A stretch of 64,000 bases of DNA from Paracoccaceae bacterium (lineage in GTDB: Bacteria > Pseudomonadota > Alphaproteobacteria > Rhodobacterales > Rhodobacteraceae), in the NCBI GenBank assembly GCA_027486345.1, contig JAIXPH010000060.1:1-64000 (forward strand), read 5' to 3'. A model generated the notes under the pieces. It was not told where the DNA came from and made no database searches. It worked only from the letters and a program-made list of their open reading frames with translations. This document shows positions 7,835 through 15,135 of the stretch, piece by piece (the first letter of the stretch is position 1; every line of letters starts with the position of its first letter). The position numbers and the translations under genes are program-made.

Positions 7835-9562
7835 ATGAAATTGCGTTCCACCTCTACCGCCGTCGCCTTGGCCTTGATGGCCCTTGGCGCTCCGGCTTGG
7901 GCGGATATGGAGGCGGCGAAAGCCTTCCTCGATGCCGAGATCGGTGATCTGTCCACGCTGTCGCGCGCGGATCAGGAAGCCGAAATGCAGTGGTTCGTCG
8001 ATGCGGCAGCACCCTTTGCCGGCATGGAGATCAAGGTGGTGTCGGAAACCATCACCACGCATGAGTATGAATCCAAGGTTCTGGCCCCGGCCTTCACCGC
8101 CATCACCGGCATCAAGGTCACCCATGACCTGATCGGCGAAGGCGATGTGGTCGAAAAGCTGCAAACGCAGATGCAGTCGGGCGAGAACATCTATGACGCC
8201 TATATAAACGACTCGGACCTGATCGGCACCCACTGGCGCTATCAGCAAGCCCGCATCCTGACCGACTGGATGGAAGGCGAAGGCAAGGCCGTCACCAACC
8301 CCGGTCTGGACGTGGCCGACTTCATCGGCACCAAGTTCACGACCGCGCCGGATGGCAAGCTGTACCAGCTTCCCGACCAGCAGTTCGCGAACCTTTACTG
8401 GTTCCGCTACGACTGGTTCAACGATCAGAAAACCAAGGACGATTTCAAAGCCAAATATGGCTATGACCTTGGCGTTCCGCTGAACTGGTCGGCCTATGAG
8501 GACATCGCCGAGTTCTTCACCGGACGCGACATGTCCTATGCGGGTGGTCCGGCCACCGGTGTCTATGGCAACATGGACTACGGCAAGAAAGACCCGTCGC
8601 TGGGCTGGCGCTACACCGACGCGTGGATGTCGATGGCCGGTATGGGCGACGTGGGCGAACCCAACGGCCTGCCGGTTGACGAATGGGGCATCCGCGTTGA
8701 CGAAAACTCGCGTCCCGTGGGCTCTTGCGTCACGCGCGGTGGGGCAACCAACGATGCGGCGGCGGTCTATGCCGTCACCAAGGCCATCGACTGGCTGCAG
8801 AAATACACCCCGCCGGAAGCGCAGGGCATGACCTTCGGCGAAGCGGGCCCCGTCCCGGCGCAAGGGTCCATCGCCCAGCAGATGTTCTGGTACACCGCCT
8901 TTACCGCCGACATGGTCAAGGAAGGTCTGCCCGTGATGAACGAGGATGGCACGCCCAAGTGGCGCATGGCTCCCTCGCCGCATGGCGCCTACTGGCAGGA
9001 CGGCATGAAGGTCGGCTATCAGGACGCCGGTTCCTGGACGCTGCTGAAATCCACCCCGGTGGATCGCGCGCAGGCGGCCTGGCTTTATGCGCAGTTCGTG
9101 ACCTCGAAAACCGTGGACGTGAAGAAGTCCCATGTGGGTCTGACCTTCATCCGCGAATCCACCATCCAGCACCAGTCCTTCACCGATCGCGCCCCGAAAC
9201 TGGGCGGTCTGATCGAATTCTACCGCTCGCCCGCCCGCGTTCAGTGGTCGCCCACCGGCACCAACGTTCCGGATTATCCGAAGCTGGCGCAGCTGTGGTG
9301 GCAGAACATCGGCGACGCCATGTCGGGTGCCAAGACCCCGCAAGAAGCGCTGGATGCCCTGTGTGAAGAGCAGGAAAAGGTGCTGGAGCGTCTGGAGCGT
9401 GCAGGCGTCCAGGGCGACATCGGCCCGAAGATGAACGAAGTGCAGGACGCCCAGTACTGGATCGACCAGCCCGGTTCGCCGGTCGGCCCGCTGGAGAACG
9501 AAAAGCCCGCAGGCGAGACCATCTCGTATGACGAGCTGATCAAGTCCTGGCAAAACGGCTGA
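7835..9562 (+). CDS. glpV: Periplasmic glycerol-binding protein GlpV of the ABC transporter
   Basis: A 575-residue extracellular solute-binding protein, larger than typical sugar-binding proteins (about 400 residues) but normal for the GlpV group. A Sec signal peptide is obvious (residues 1-24, hydrophobic core AVALALMALGA, cleavage after AWA). The mature part has the family-1 binding-protein pattern: ITGIKVTHDLIGEGDVVEKL near the N-terminus, the LYQLPDQQF segment and the C-terminal lobe. A strong ribosome site (GGGAGGAG) precedes the ATG. It is the last gene before an intrinsic terminator, in line with a terminal, highly expressed binding protein. Substrate (glycerol) is inferred from the operon. 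Confidence 0.9.
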   Translation: MKLRSTSTAVALALMALGAPAWADMEAAKAFLDAEIGDLSTLSRADQEAEMQWFVDAAAPFAGMEIKVVSETITTHEYESKVLAPAFTAITGIKVTHDLIGEGDVVEKLQTQMQSGENIYDAYINDSDLIGTHWRYQQARILTDWMEGEGKAVTNPGLDVADFIGTKFTTAPDGKLYQLPDQQFANLYWFRYDWFNDQKTKDDFKAKYGYDLGVPLNWSAYEDIAEFFTGRDMSYAGGPATGVYGNMDYGKKDPSLGWRYTDAWMSMAGMGDVGEPNGLPVDEWGIRVDENSRPVGSCVTRGGATNDAAAVYAVTKAIDWLQKYTPPEAQGMTFGEAGPVPAQGSIAQQMFWYTAFTADMVKEGLPVMNEDGTPKWRMAPSPHGAYWQDGMKVGYQDAGSWTLLKSTPVDRAQAAWLYAQFVTSKTVDVKKSHVGLTFIRESTIQHQSFTDRAPKLGGLIEFYRSPARVQWSPTGTNVPDYPKLAQLWWQNIGDAMSGAKTPQEALDALCEEQEKVLERLERAGVQGDIGPKMNEVQDAQYWIDQPGSPVGPLENEKPAGETISYDELIKSWQNG

Positions 9563-9581
9563 TCCGATAGGATCGCACCTG

Positions 9582-9613
9582 GGGGCGGCGCGTGACCCGC
9601 GCCGTCCCTTTTT
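9582..9613 (+). terminator. Rho-independent terminator after glpV
   Basis: An 11-bp GC-rich stem (9582-9592 with 9598-9608, one G-T wobble) has a 5-base loop TGACC and is followed at once by TTTTTCTCTC. This is a textbook intrinsic terminator. It separates glpDSTPQUV from glpK, so kinase expression needs read-through or its own promoter. Confidence 0.85.
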
Positions 9614-9620
9614 CTCTCTC

Positions 9621-9689
9621 GCACAAAGACTTACAGGTATTTGAACGGGGGGCTTGCCCACCTGCCCTGTCAAAGTCCAGTCTTTGTGC
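9621..9689 (+). promoter_or_regulatory. Structured 5' leader of glpK (candidate cis-regulatory RNA or operator)
   Basis: Immediately after the terminator an 11-bp perfect inverted repeat, GCACAAAGACT (9621-9631) and AGTCTTTGTGC (9679-9689), encloses 47 bases. Inside are two competing short helices (ACAGG 9633-9637 with CCTGT 9666-9670, or CAGGT 9634-9638 with ACCTG 9660-9664) and a small GGG/CCC hairpin. The element ends 28 bases before the glpK ATG. It could be a regulatory leader RNA or a long operator palindrome. I do not recognise it as a known riboswitch class. Confidence 0.45.
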
Positions 9690-9717
9690 CAGACAGAAAA
9701 CCGCCCGGGGGGACGGA

Positions 9718-11202
9718 ATGAACCATATCCTTGCCATCGACCAAGGCACCACCTCTTCGCGCAGCATCATCTTTGATGCGGGCTTGCGGGTCGTGGCCTC
9801 GGCACAGGAAGAATTCCCGCAGCATTACCCGCAATCGGGCTGGGTAGAGCATGATCCGTCCGACCTCTGGGCCACGGTCGCTGGAACCGCCCGCGCCGCG
9901 ATTGAAAAGGCGGGCATCAGTGCAGACAGCATCGCCGCCATCGGGATCACCAACCAGCGCGAAACCGTGCTGATCTGGGACCGCGCGACGGGCGAGCCGA
10001 TCCACCGCGCCATCGTCTGGCAAGACCGCCGCACCGCCGACACCTGCGACGCGTTGCGCGCGGCAGGCCATGAGCCGATGATTACCGCACGAACGGGGCT
10101 GCTGCTGGACCCCTACTTCTCGGGCACCAAGATCAAATGGCTGCTGGATCACATCCCCGGTGCGCGGGACCGCGCGGCCAAGGGGGAGTTGGCCTTTGGC
10201 ACCGTCGATACCTTCCTTATCTGGAAGCTGACCGGCGGCCGCGTCCATGCGACCGACGCCACCAACGCCGCGCGGACGCTGATCTACAACATCGCCAAGA
10301 ACGAATGGGACGCCGAGATTTGCGCCCTTCTGGACATCCCAATGGCGCTGCTGCCTGAGGTCAAGGATTGCGCCGCCAATTACGGTGTGACCCGGCCGGA
10401 CCTGTTTGGTCGCGCGATTCCAATTCTGGGCGTGGCGGGCGACCAACAGGCGGCGACGGTGGGCCAAGCCTGCTTTGCGCCCGGGATGATGAAATCCACC
10501 TATGGCACCGGGTGCTTTGCGCTGCTGAACACTGGCACGGATATGGTGCCGTCGAAAAACCGTCTGCTGACCACCATCGCCTACCGTTTGAACGGCCAAA
10601 CCACCTATGCGCTGGAAGGGTCGATCTTCATCGCGGGCGCGGTGGTGCAATGGCTGCGCGACGGGCTGAAGATCATCCGTGAGGCGAAAGAGACTCAGCC
10701 CTTGGCCGATCAGGCCGATCCGACGCAGGACGTGGTCCTTGTGCCCGCCTTTACCGGCCTTGGTGCGCCCTATTGGCGGCCGGAGTGTCGGGGGGCGGTG
10801 TTTGGCCTGACCCGCAACTCTGGCCCGGCGGAACTGGCGAAAGCGGCACTGGAAAGCGTGGGCTACCAGACCCGCGATTTGCTGGAGGCGATGCGCTCAG
10901 ATTGGGGCGCGGCCGCCGATGGCGTGTTGCGCGTTGATGGCGGCATGACGGCCAGCGATTGGGCGATGCAGTTCCTGTCCGATATCCTCGGCGCGCCGGT
11001 GGATCGCCCGGTGGTGACGGAAACCACGGCTTTGGGGGCGGCTTATCTGGCCGGGTTGCAGGCGGGTCTTTGCCCTGCCCCGGCAGAGTTTGCCAAGCAA
11101 TGGGCGCTTCAGCACCGCTTTACCCCCGCGATGGATGAGGCCACCCGTCAGGCGAAATACGCCCGCTGGCAACGCGCGGTGCAGGCCACCATGTCGGCAT
11201 GA
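9718..11202 (+). CDS. glpK: Glycerol kinase
   Basis: A 494-residue FGGY-family kinase that phosphorylates glycerol with ATP to sn-glycerol 3-phosphate, the substrate of GlpD. Visible signatures are the N-terminal phosphate-binding loop DQGTTSSRS (residues 8-16), [19 protein letters not shown], the WQDRRTA substrate segment and the C-terminal FGGY motif region ([39 protein letters not shown]). The ATG at 9718 was chosen because it gives the normal N-terminus next to a GGGGGGACGGA ribosome site; the longer frame starting at 9592 would begin inside the terminator stem. The stop overlaps the next gene (ATGA), so glpK and the second permease pair are translationally coupled. Confidence 0.93.
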   Translation: MNHILAIDQGTTSSRSIIFDAGLRVVASAQEEFPQHYPQSGWVEHDPSDLWATVAGTARAAIEKAGISADSIAAIGITNQRETVLIWDRATGEPIHRAIVWQDRRTADTCDALRAAGHEPMITARTGLLLDPYFSGTKIKWLLDHIPGARDRAAKGELAFGTVDTFLIWKLTGGRVHATDATNAARTLIYNIAKNEWDAEICALLDIPMALLPEVKDCAANYGVTRPDLFGRAIPILGVAGDQQAATVGQACFAPGMMKSTYGTGCFALLNTGTDMVPSKNRLLTTIAYRLNGQTTYALEGSIFIAGAVVQWLRDGLKIIREAKETQPLADQADPTQDVVLVPAFTGLGAPYWRPECRGAVFGLTRNSGPAELAKAALESVGYQTRDLLEAMRSDWGAAADGVLRVDGGMTASDWAMQFLSDILGAPVDRPVVTETTALGAAYLAGLQAGLCPAPAEFAKQWALQHRFTPAMDEATRQAKYARWQRAVQATMSA

Positions 11203-12056
11203 GACAGGCCATCACCCTTGGCGCGTTGCTGCTGCCCGCGCTGGGGGTGATGGGCTTTGTCGCGGTGCTGCCCCTGCTGGCGGTGTTCAACTATTCCTTC
11301 CATGACATCTTCAGTCTGGATCAGGCGTTCTGGATTGGGCTGGACTGGTATCAGGAGATCGTCACTTCTGACCGCTTTCTGTCCAGTCTGGTGCGTAGCC
11401 TGTTGTTTTCAGGCGTAATTCTGGCAATCCAAATCCCGTTGGGCATCGCTTTTGCGCTGGTTTTGGTGCGTTTGCACCCCGTTTTGCGGACTTTGGGGCT
11501 GATGTTGGTCGCGCTGCCGCTTGTGGTGCCGTGGAACATGATCCCGATGATCTGGCTGGCACTGGTGAACCCGGATACGGGCCTTGCCGGGCGGGCGATG
11601 GCGGGGATGGGCTGGGCCTTTGATTACAAATTCACCGCGCTGCACACATGGGCGCTGATCGTGGTGATGGACACCTGGCATTGGATCGGGCTGGTGGTGA
11701 TCCTTGCCTGTGCCAGCCTATCGGCCATCCCTGCCCCGCTCTATCGCGCCGCAGCCATTGACGGCGCGTCGCGGTTGGCGGTGTTTCGGCATATCGAACT
11801 GCCGCGTCTGGCGGGCGGCTTGGCCATCGTGCTGCTCTTGCGCTTTGTCGACAGTTTCATGATCTATACCGAGGCTTTCGCCATCAACGCCGGTGGCCCC
11901 AATGGCGCGACGACATTCCTGTCTTTGGACCTGGGCGAGGATATCAAGGCCTATAGCTATGGGTCCTCCGCCGCGCGGGCGATGCTGTCCTTTCTTGTGG
12001 TGGTCACTGTGGTCTGGGCCTTTGTGAAGATCACCACGCGGAGGAGCGAGGGATGA
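11199..12056 (+). CDS. Second GlpP-like ABC permease, without its own ATPase
   Basis: A 285-residue inner-membrane permease clearly paralogous to GlpP. They share the blocks [10 protein letters not shown] / LPLMTVVNYS, VTSDRF / [17 protein letters not shown] / VVMDVWHWTSL, the EAA loop [19 protein letters not shown] and the SFMIYTEAF segment. It overlaps glpK and the following permease by ATGA junctions. No ATPase or binding-protein gene accompanies it. It may therefore use GlpS/GlpT and GlpV, or be the remnant of a duplicated transporter cut at the junction with the rep module. No frameshift or internal stop is seen. Confidence 0.82.
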   Translation: MRQAITLGALLLPALGVMGFVAVLPLLAVFNYSFHDIFSLDQAFWIGLDWYQEIVTSDRFLSSLVRSLLFSGVILAIQIPLGIAFALVLVRLHPVLRTLGLMLVALPLVVPWNMIPMIWLALVNPDTGLAGRAMAGMGWAFDYKFTALHTWALIVVMDTWHWIGLVVILACASLSAIPAPLYRAAAIDGASRLAVFRHIELPRLAGGLAIVLLLRFVDSFMIYTEAFAINAGGPNGATTFLSLDLGEDIKAYSYGSSAARAMLSFLVVVTVVWAFVKITTRRSEG

Positions 12057-12847
12057 GAGGCTTTCACCCTGCTCGCCTGCTGGTCCTGTTGGCGCTTTCG
12101 TTGTTCATCCTTTTGCCACTGGTGCAGACGGTGGTGCTGAGCTTTCTGAACACCCTGCCCCGTGACGGTCTGGCCGAGGGCACGCCAAGCCTGATCAATT
12201 ATCGCAACATCTTTGCCAGCGACGATCTGCGCGCCTCTTTGGTCAATTCGGGCGTCTATGTGCTGCTGAACGTGGCGCTGTGTCTGGGGGCCGGATTGCC
12301 CGCAGCCTATGCCTTTTCGCGCTATCGCTTCACCGGGGATCGGCATCTGCTGCTGGCGCTGTTGGTGTTTCGCATGACGCCGCCGGTGGTGCTGTCCTTG
12401 CCGATCTTCATCCTGTTCGCGCAGGTGGGTCTGGTGAATTCCCCCGTCGGGATTGCGCTGGTGCATTGCCTGTTCAACCTGCCGATTGCGATCTGGATCT
12501 TGGAAAGTTTCATCTCTGCCGTGCCGCGCGAACTGGACGAGACCGCTTTCATCGACGGCCATTCCCTGCCCTCGTTCTTTCTGCGCCATCTGATCCCTGC
12601 CATCGCGCCGGGCATCGGGGTCGCGGCCTTCTTCTGTTTCATCTTCTCGTGGGTCGAGGTGGTCTTTGCCCGCATCCTGACGGTGACTGGTGGCAAGCCC
12701 ATCACCATGGCGATCAATGCGCTGTTCACCTTCCAGACGGATATCGGCTTGGTGATGGCGATGACGGTCATCTCCCTGATCCCCGGTGTGGCGATGATCT
12801 GGTTTGTTCGCAACCATGTCGCTAAAGGCTTCACCATCCGCGCCTAA
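12053..12847 (+). CDS. Second GlpQ-like ABC permease, without its own ATPase
   Basis: A 264-residue inner-membrane permease paralogous to GlpQ: LPAAYAFSRYRFTGDRHLL compares with LPAAYAFSRYSFMGDKHLF, and the EAA loop DETAFIDGHSLPSFFLRHLIP with DETAYLDGYSFGRFFVKIFMP. The C-terminus FVRNHVAKGFTIRA matches that of GlpQ. It overlaps the preceding permease (ATGA). Its TAA is only 2 bp from the stop of repC on the opposite strand, with no terminator between them. The divergence from the first pair suggests an old duplication. Confidence 0.82.
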   Translation: MRGFHPARLLVLLALSLFILLPLVQTVVLSFLNTLPRDGLAEGTPSLINYRNIFASDDLRASLVNSGVYVLLNVALCLGAGLPAAYAFSRYRFTGDRHLLLALLVFRMTPPVVLSLPIFILFAQVGLVNSPVGIALVHCLFNLPIAIWILESFISAVPRELDETAFIDGHSLPSFFLRHLIPAIAPGIGVAAFFCFIFSWVEVVFARILTVTGGKPITMAINALFTFQTDIGLVMAMTVISLIPGVAMIWFVRNHVAKGFTIRA

Positions 12848-12849
12848 GG

Positions 12850-13887
12850 TCATGCCGGGTTTCCGGCCGGAAACCGCGCCCATCCGGTGAGGGATCGGAA
12901 CATGCGCGCCAGATCAATCCGGCGTTGCGCCAATAGCGCCGCCAGATAGCGTGCCGGGGCCTTGATGCGGGGATAGGCCTCGACCAGCCCAATGATGGCC
13001 ATGCTTGCGCCCTCCGCCCCCAAACGTGCCTTTGCCTGATGCCAAAGCGTCAGATCAATCCCGATGGCCGGAGCAAGGCTGTGCGCGAGTTTCTCGGCTT
13101 CTGGCCATGTCTGTGGGCGGTTGGCGCTGAAGGCAGCCGCATTCGGCGCTGCTTCCAGGCAGGTGTGAAGATCAGGGCCGGCAGTGTTTGAAGCGCTCTG
13201 CGCCTTTTTTTCATGATTTTCTTTTTTTGAACTCTGAATGTGTCGGACAGTTTGTCTGTCGCTGTCGGTCATGGGTTCGGTATTTTCCACGGTTGTATGG
13301 CGGTTTCCGGCGGGCAACCCGTCCAGCGCGGTGGTCAACTCCGCCTCTGACGCTTTGCGCCGCAGCAGGCGCAGCATCGCGGCCATCGTCTCCGCATCCA
13401 AGGCCGCATGGTGGATGGCATCGCGCAACAACGCCTTCAGCGCGCGCAGCCGGAGGGCCAAAGCCCGTTCATGCGCGGCCATGTCCTGCATTTGCGCCAA
13501 GCACTGCCGCAGGGGCATCAGGCAAAAGCCATAGGCCAGCACCGTGGTCCCATCCTCATCCCGCACGACATATCGTTTGCGGTTCGGGCTTTGGTGGCGG
13601 GTGATCAGGCCGATCTGGCACAGATGCGCAAGGCGACGGCGCAGGGTGCGTTCCTCCATCCCGTCGCAGCGCTCTTGCAGCGTGCGGTTGGCGGCATGAA
13701 CCATCAGCGGTCCATCCCAACGGTCAGCGGGAATGAAGCTGAGCAAACCGCGCAAGACGGTGATGTCACGATCCGTCAGGCGCAGCGTTTTGCGGGCGGC
13801 CTTCACCGCCTCAAGCGCAAACCAACGCGGGTCCGACGCGGCGGGTTTGGCCGGTCGGGCAGGGGGGGCGTATTGGGTTTGGTGCAT
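12850..13887 (-). CDS. repC: Replication initiator RepC of a repABC replicon
   Basis: A 345-residue initiator. The recognisable RepC N-terminal part is present: FALEAVKAARKTLRLTDRDI, VLRGLLSFIP and HAANRTLQERCDGMEERTLR with its winged-helix pattern RRRLAHLCQIGLITRHQS. I chose the ATG at 13887 (MHQTQYAPP) because the upstream extension does not look like RepC and a GGAAA element precedes this start. It is the last gene of repA-repB-repC. Its central codons are AT-rich (13201-13242), and two parS-like palindromes lie inside it. By family knowledge RepC binds the origin within its own gene, and its synthesis is limited by the antisense RNA just upstream. Confidence 0.85.
   Translation of the reverse strand: MHQTQYAPPARPAKPAASDPRWFALEAVKAARKTLRLTDRDITVLRGLLSFIPADRWDGPLMVHAANRTLQERCDGMEERTLRRRLAHLCQIGLITRHQSPNRKRYVVRDEDGTTVLAYGFCLMPLRQCLAQMQDMAAHERALALRLRALKALLRDAIHHAALDAETMAAMLRLLRRKASEAELTTALDGLPAGNRHTTVENTEPMTDSDRQTVRHIQSSKKENHEKKAQSASNTAGPDLHTCLEAAPNAAAFSANRPQTWPEAEKLAHSLAPAIGIDLTLWHQAKARLGAEGASMAIIGLVEAYPRIKAPARYLAALLAQRRIDLARMFRSLTGWARFPAGNPA
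12859..12874. promoter_or_regulatory. parS: parS-like palindrome 1 (inside the 3' end of repC)
   Basis: GTTTCCGGCCGGAAAC is a perfect 16-bp palindrome that fits the repABC parS consensus GTTNNNNGCNNNNAAC. It lies 7 bp inside the repC stop and encodes Phe-Pro-Ala-Gly-Asn. It is the best of three related sites in the operon and the likely main RepB (ParB) binding site. Confidence 0.7.
13201..13242. other. AT-rich stretch inside repC, candidate oriV
   Basis: In otherwise GC-rich DNA this stretch is rich in A and T (runs such as TTTTTTTT and CTTTTTTT). It lies in the middle of repC, where repABC plasmids are known to keep their origin. It encodes a Lys/Gln/Ser linker of RepC. A short inverted repeat (ACAG / CTGT) follows at about 13250. 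Assignment as the DNA-unwinding region is inferred. Confidence 0.5.
13303..13318. promoter_or_regulatory. parS: parS-like site 2 (inside repC)
   Basis: GTTTCCGGCGGGCAAC fits GTTNNNNGCNNNNAAC with imperfect inner symmetry. It encodes Leu-Pro-Ala-Gly-Asn in RepC. It is probably a weaker RepB site near the AT-rich candidate origin. Confidence 0.5.
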
Positions 13888-14023
13888 CTGATTTCCACGC
13901 AAGGGAAAGCATTGGCCCCAAAGACCGGACGGCAGAGTGCAGGCCATGACGGAATTGCGCGATGTGCGACAACCGCATGGGCCGAAATTCGACATGACAT
14001 AGCCATTCACCGCGAATGCGATG

Positions 14024-14052
14024 TTGCAGTCGAATCAGCCCTGAGCTAGAAT
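14024..14052 (+). promoter_or_regulatory. Promoter of the counter-transcribed RNA
   Basis: TTGCAG (14024-14029) and TAGAAT (14047-14052) are separated by exactly 17 bases, a good sigma-70 type promoter pointing against repABC transcription. It lies in the repB-repC gap, where the ctRNA promoter of repABC replicons is expected. Confidence 0.7.
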
Positions 14053-14058
14053 TTCGCT

Positions 14059-14137
14059 ATACGGACAGCGACGAAAGGGTTGGCGCCCTTTCTAGCACAG
14101 GGCCTCTCGGGATCCGTCTCGAGGGGCCTTTTCTTTT
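14059..14137 (+). ncRNA. Counter-transcribed antisense RNA (ctRNA, incompatibility RNA) of repABC
   Basis: This RNA of about 78 nt is predicted from a promoter, a recognition hairpin and a terminator. Hairpin I is GAAAGGG (14073-14079) and CCCTTTC (14086-14092) with the 6-base loop TTGGCG, which contains UUGG, a YUNR U-turn typical of antisense-RNA recognition loops. Hairpin II is GGCCTCTCG (14101-14109) with CGAGGGGCC (14120-14128), one wobble, followed by TTTTCTTTT. It is antisense to the repC leader. In known repABC replicons such RNAs lower repC expression and set copy number and incompatibility. The exact 5' end is estimated. Confidence 0.8.
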
Positions 14138-14156
14138 CCGGGTCGTGCTCCTGTTG

Positions 14157-15134
14157 TTAGGGTTGCTCTGATTTCTGTTGCGCGTCGCGCAGCGCTTGCA
14201 GCGCGGCGTCAGGGTGATCGCTGACCCAACGGTGCAGATCGGCGGCGTCCTTTTTGGTGATCGTGATCGTGGCACTGCGGGCACTGACGGCCACACTGCC
14301 AAGGGCGGTGTCCACGCGCGACGCTTTGGCCGGGGCAGGGGCCTTGCCCGGGACAGGGCGGCGCAGCAGTGATTCAAACAGGGTGAACCGGTCATCGCTG
14401 GCCATGCCACGCGCGGCGGCGGCGGCAATCTCGGTGGTCAGGGCAGATTGGTTTCCGGGCGGAAACCCTTTCTTTTCAAGCGTTTGGGATGCCTCATACC
14501 AGCGATCCCGCCCCACTTTTGGCGCAGCACCGATGGCATCGATCAGCTCGGGCGCAAAGCGGGCCGCCACCTGCCGCATCCGCGACAGGCCGGTCAGTTT
14601 CTCGCCCGCCTTGCGCGCCTTCTGGTCAATGTTCAGCGCGTCGCAGACCAGCTCATCCGATTTCCCGGCCTCAAGCAGTTGCTTGGCGAAGGTGGCCTTT
14701 TCGATCCAGCTCAGGTCCTTGCGATAGGTGTTTTCCTGACCTTGGGCGATGATCGCCTGATCCTCATCCAGATCGCGCACCAGCGCCTTGGCGGGCAGGC
14801 CCAGATGGCGCAGCGCCGCCAGACGGCGACGGCCATAGACGATGCGGAACCGCCCCGAGGGCAGGGGGCTGACAAGGATCGGGATCAACTGCCCCTGCGC
14901 GCGGATGCTGTCGGCCAGATCGAAGATTTCCTCTGCATCCGGATCAATCCGGTCCTTGAAGGCGGAGTCGTCGATCAGTCGCGTCTCAATCTCACGGATC
15001 GACGCGGCGGCGGCGGCTTGCAGCGATTTCGCCATCCCCGACAAGGACGGCGCGCGTGAGGGTGCCGGCGCAGGGGCCACGACCTCGGGTGTCTTGGCCT
15101 CTTCGCTGACATCGAACTGGATCTTGCGTGCCAT
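14157..15134 (-). CDS. repB: Plasmid partition protein RepB (ParB-type, DNA-binding)
   Basis: A 325-residue ParB-family protein. A ParB N-terminal nuclease-like domain is visible at about residues 50-140 (DLADSIRAQGQLIPILV, then VYGRRRLAALRHLG), followed by a helix-turn-helix region (KATFAKQLLEAGKSDELVCDALN) and a C-terminal dimerisation part. The N-terminus has an Ala/Pro-rich segment (PAPAPSRAPS) that resembles the RepA-interacting tail. It starts one base after the repA stop, as usual in the operon. It should bind the parS-like palindromes found at three places in repB and repC; one of them (14451-14466) lies in its own gene. Confidence 0.9.
   Translation of the reverse strand: MARKIQFDVSEEAKTPEVVAPAPAPSRAPSLSGMAKSLQAAAAASIREIETRLIDDSAFKDRIDPDAEEIFDLADSIRAQGQLIPILVSPLPSGRFRIVYGRRRLAALRHLGLPAKALVRDLDEDQAIIAQGQENTYRKDLSWIEKATFAKQLLEAGKSDELVCDALNIDQKARKAGEKLTGLSRMRQVAARFAPELIDAIGAAPKVGRDRWYEASQTLEKKGFPPGNQSALTTEIAAAAARGMASDDRFTLFESLLRRPVPGKAPAPAKASRVDTALGSVAVSARSATITITKKDAADLHRWVSDHPDAALQALRDAQQKSEQP
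14451..14466. promoter_or_regulatory. parS: parS-like site 3 (inside repB)
   Basis: GTTTCCGGGCGGAAAC is a near-palindrome differing from site 1 only at one central base (GG in place of GC), so it fits the consensus arms but not the centre. It encodes Phe-Pro-Pro-Gly-Asn in RepB. It is likely a secondary RepB site. Confidence 0.5.
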
Positions 15135-15135
15135 C

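Noticed and set aside
7760-9673. Minus-strand open frame of 637 codons opposite glpV
   Set aside because: The plus strand encodes a clear binding protein with signal peptide and ribosome site; the antisense product has no domain.
12845-12880. Terminator between the second permease gene and repC
   Set aside because: The palindrome at 12859-12874 has no loop and no T-run and fits the parS consensus exactly, so a partition site is the better reading.
13888-14010. N-terminal extension of repC to position 14010
   Set aside because: The added residues do not look like RepC, and the region is better explained as the untranslated leader next to the ctRNA.
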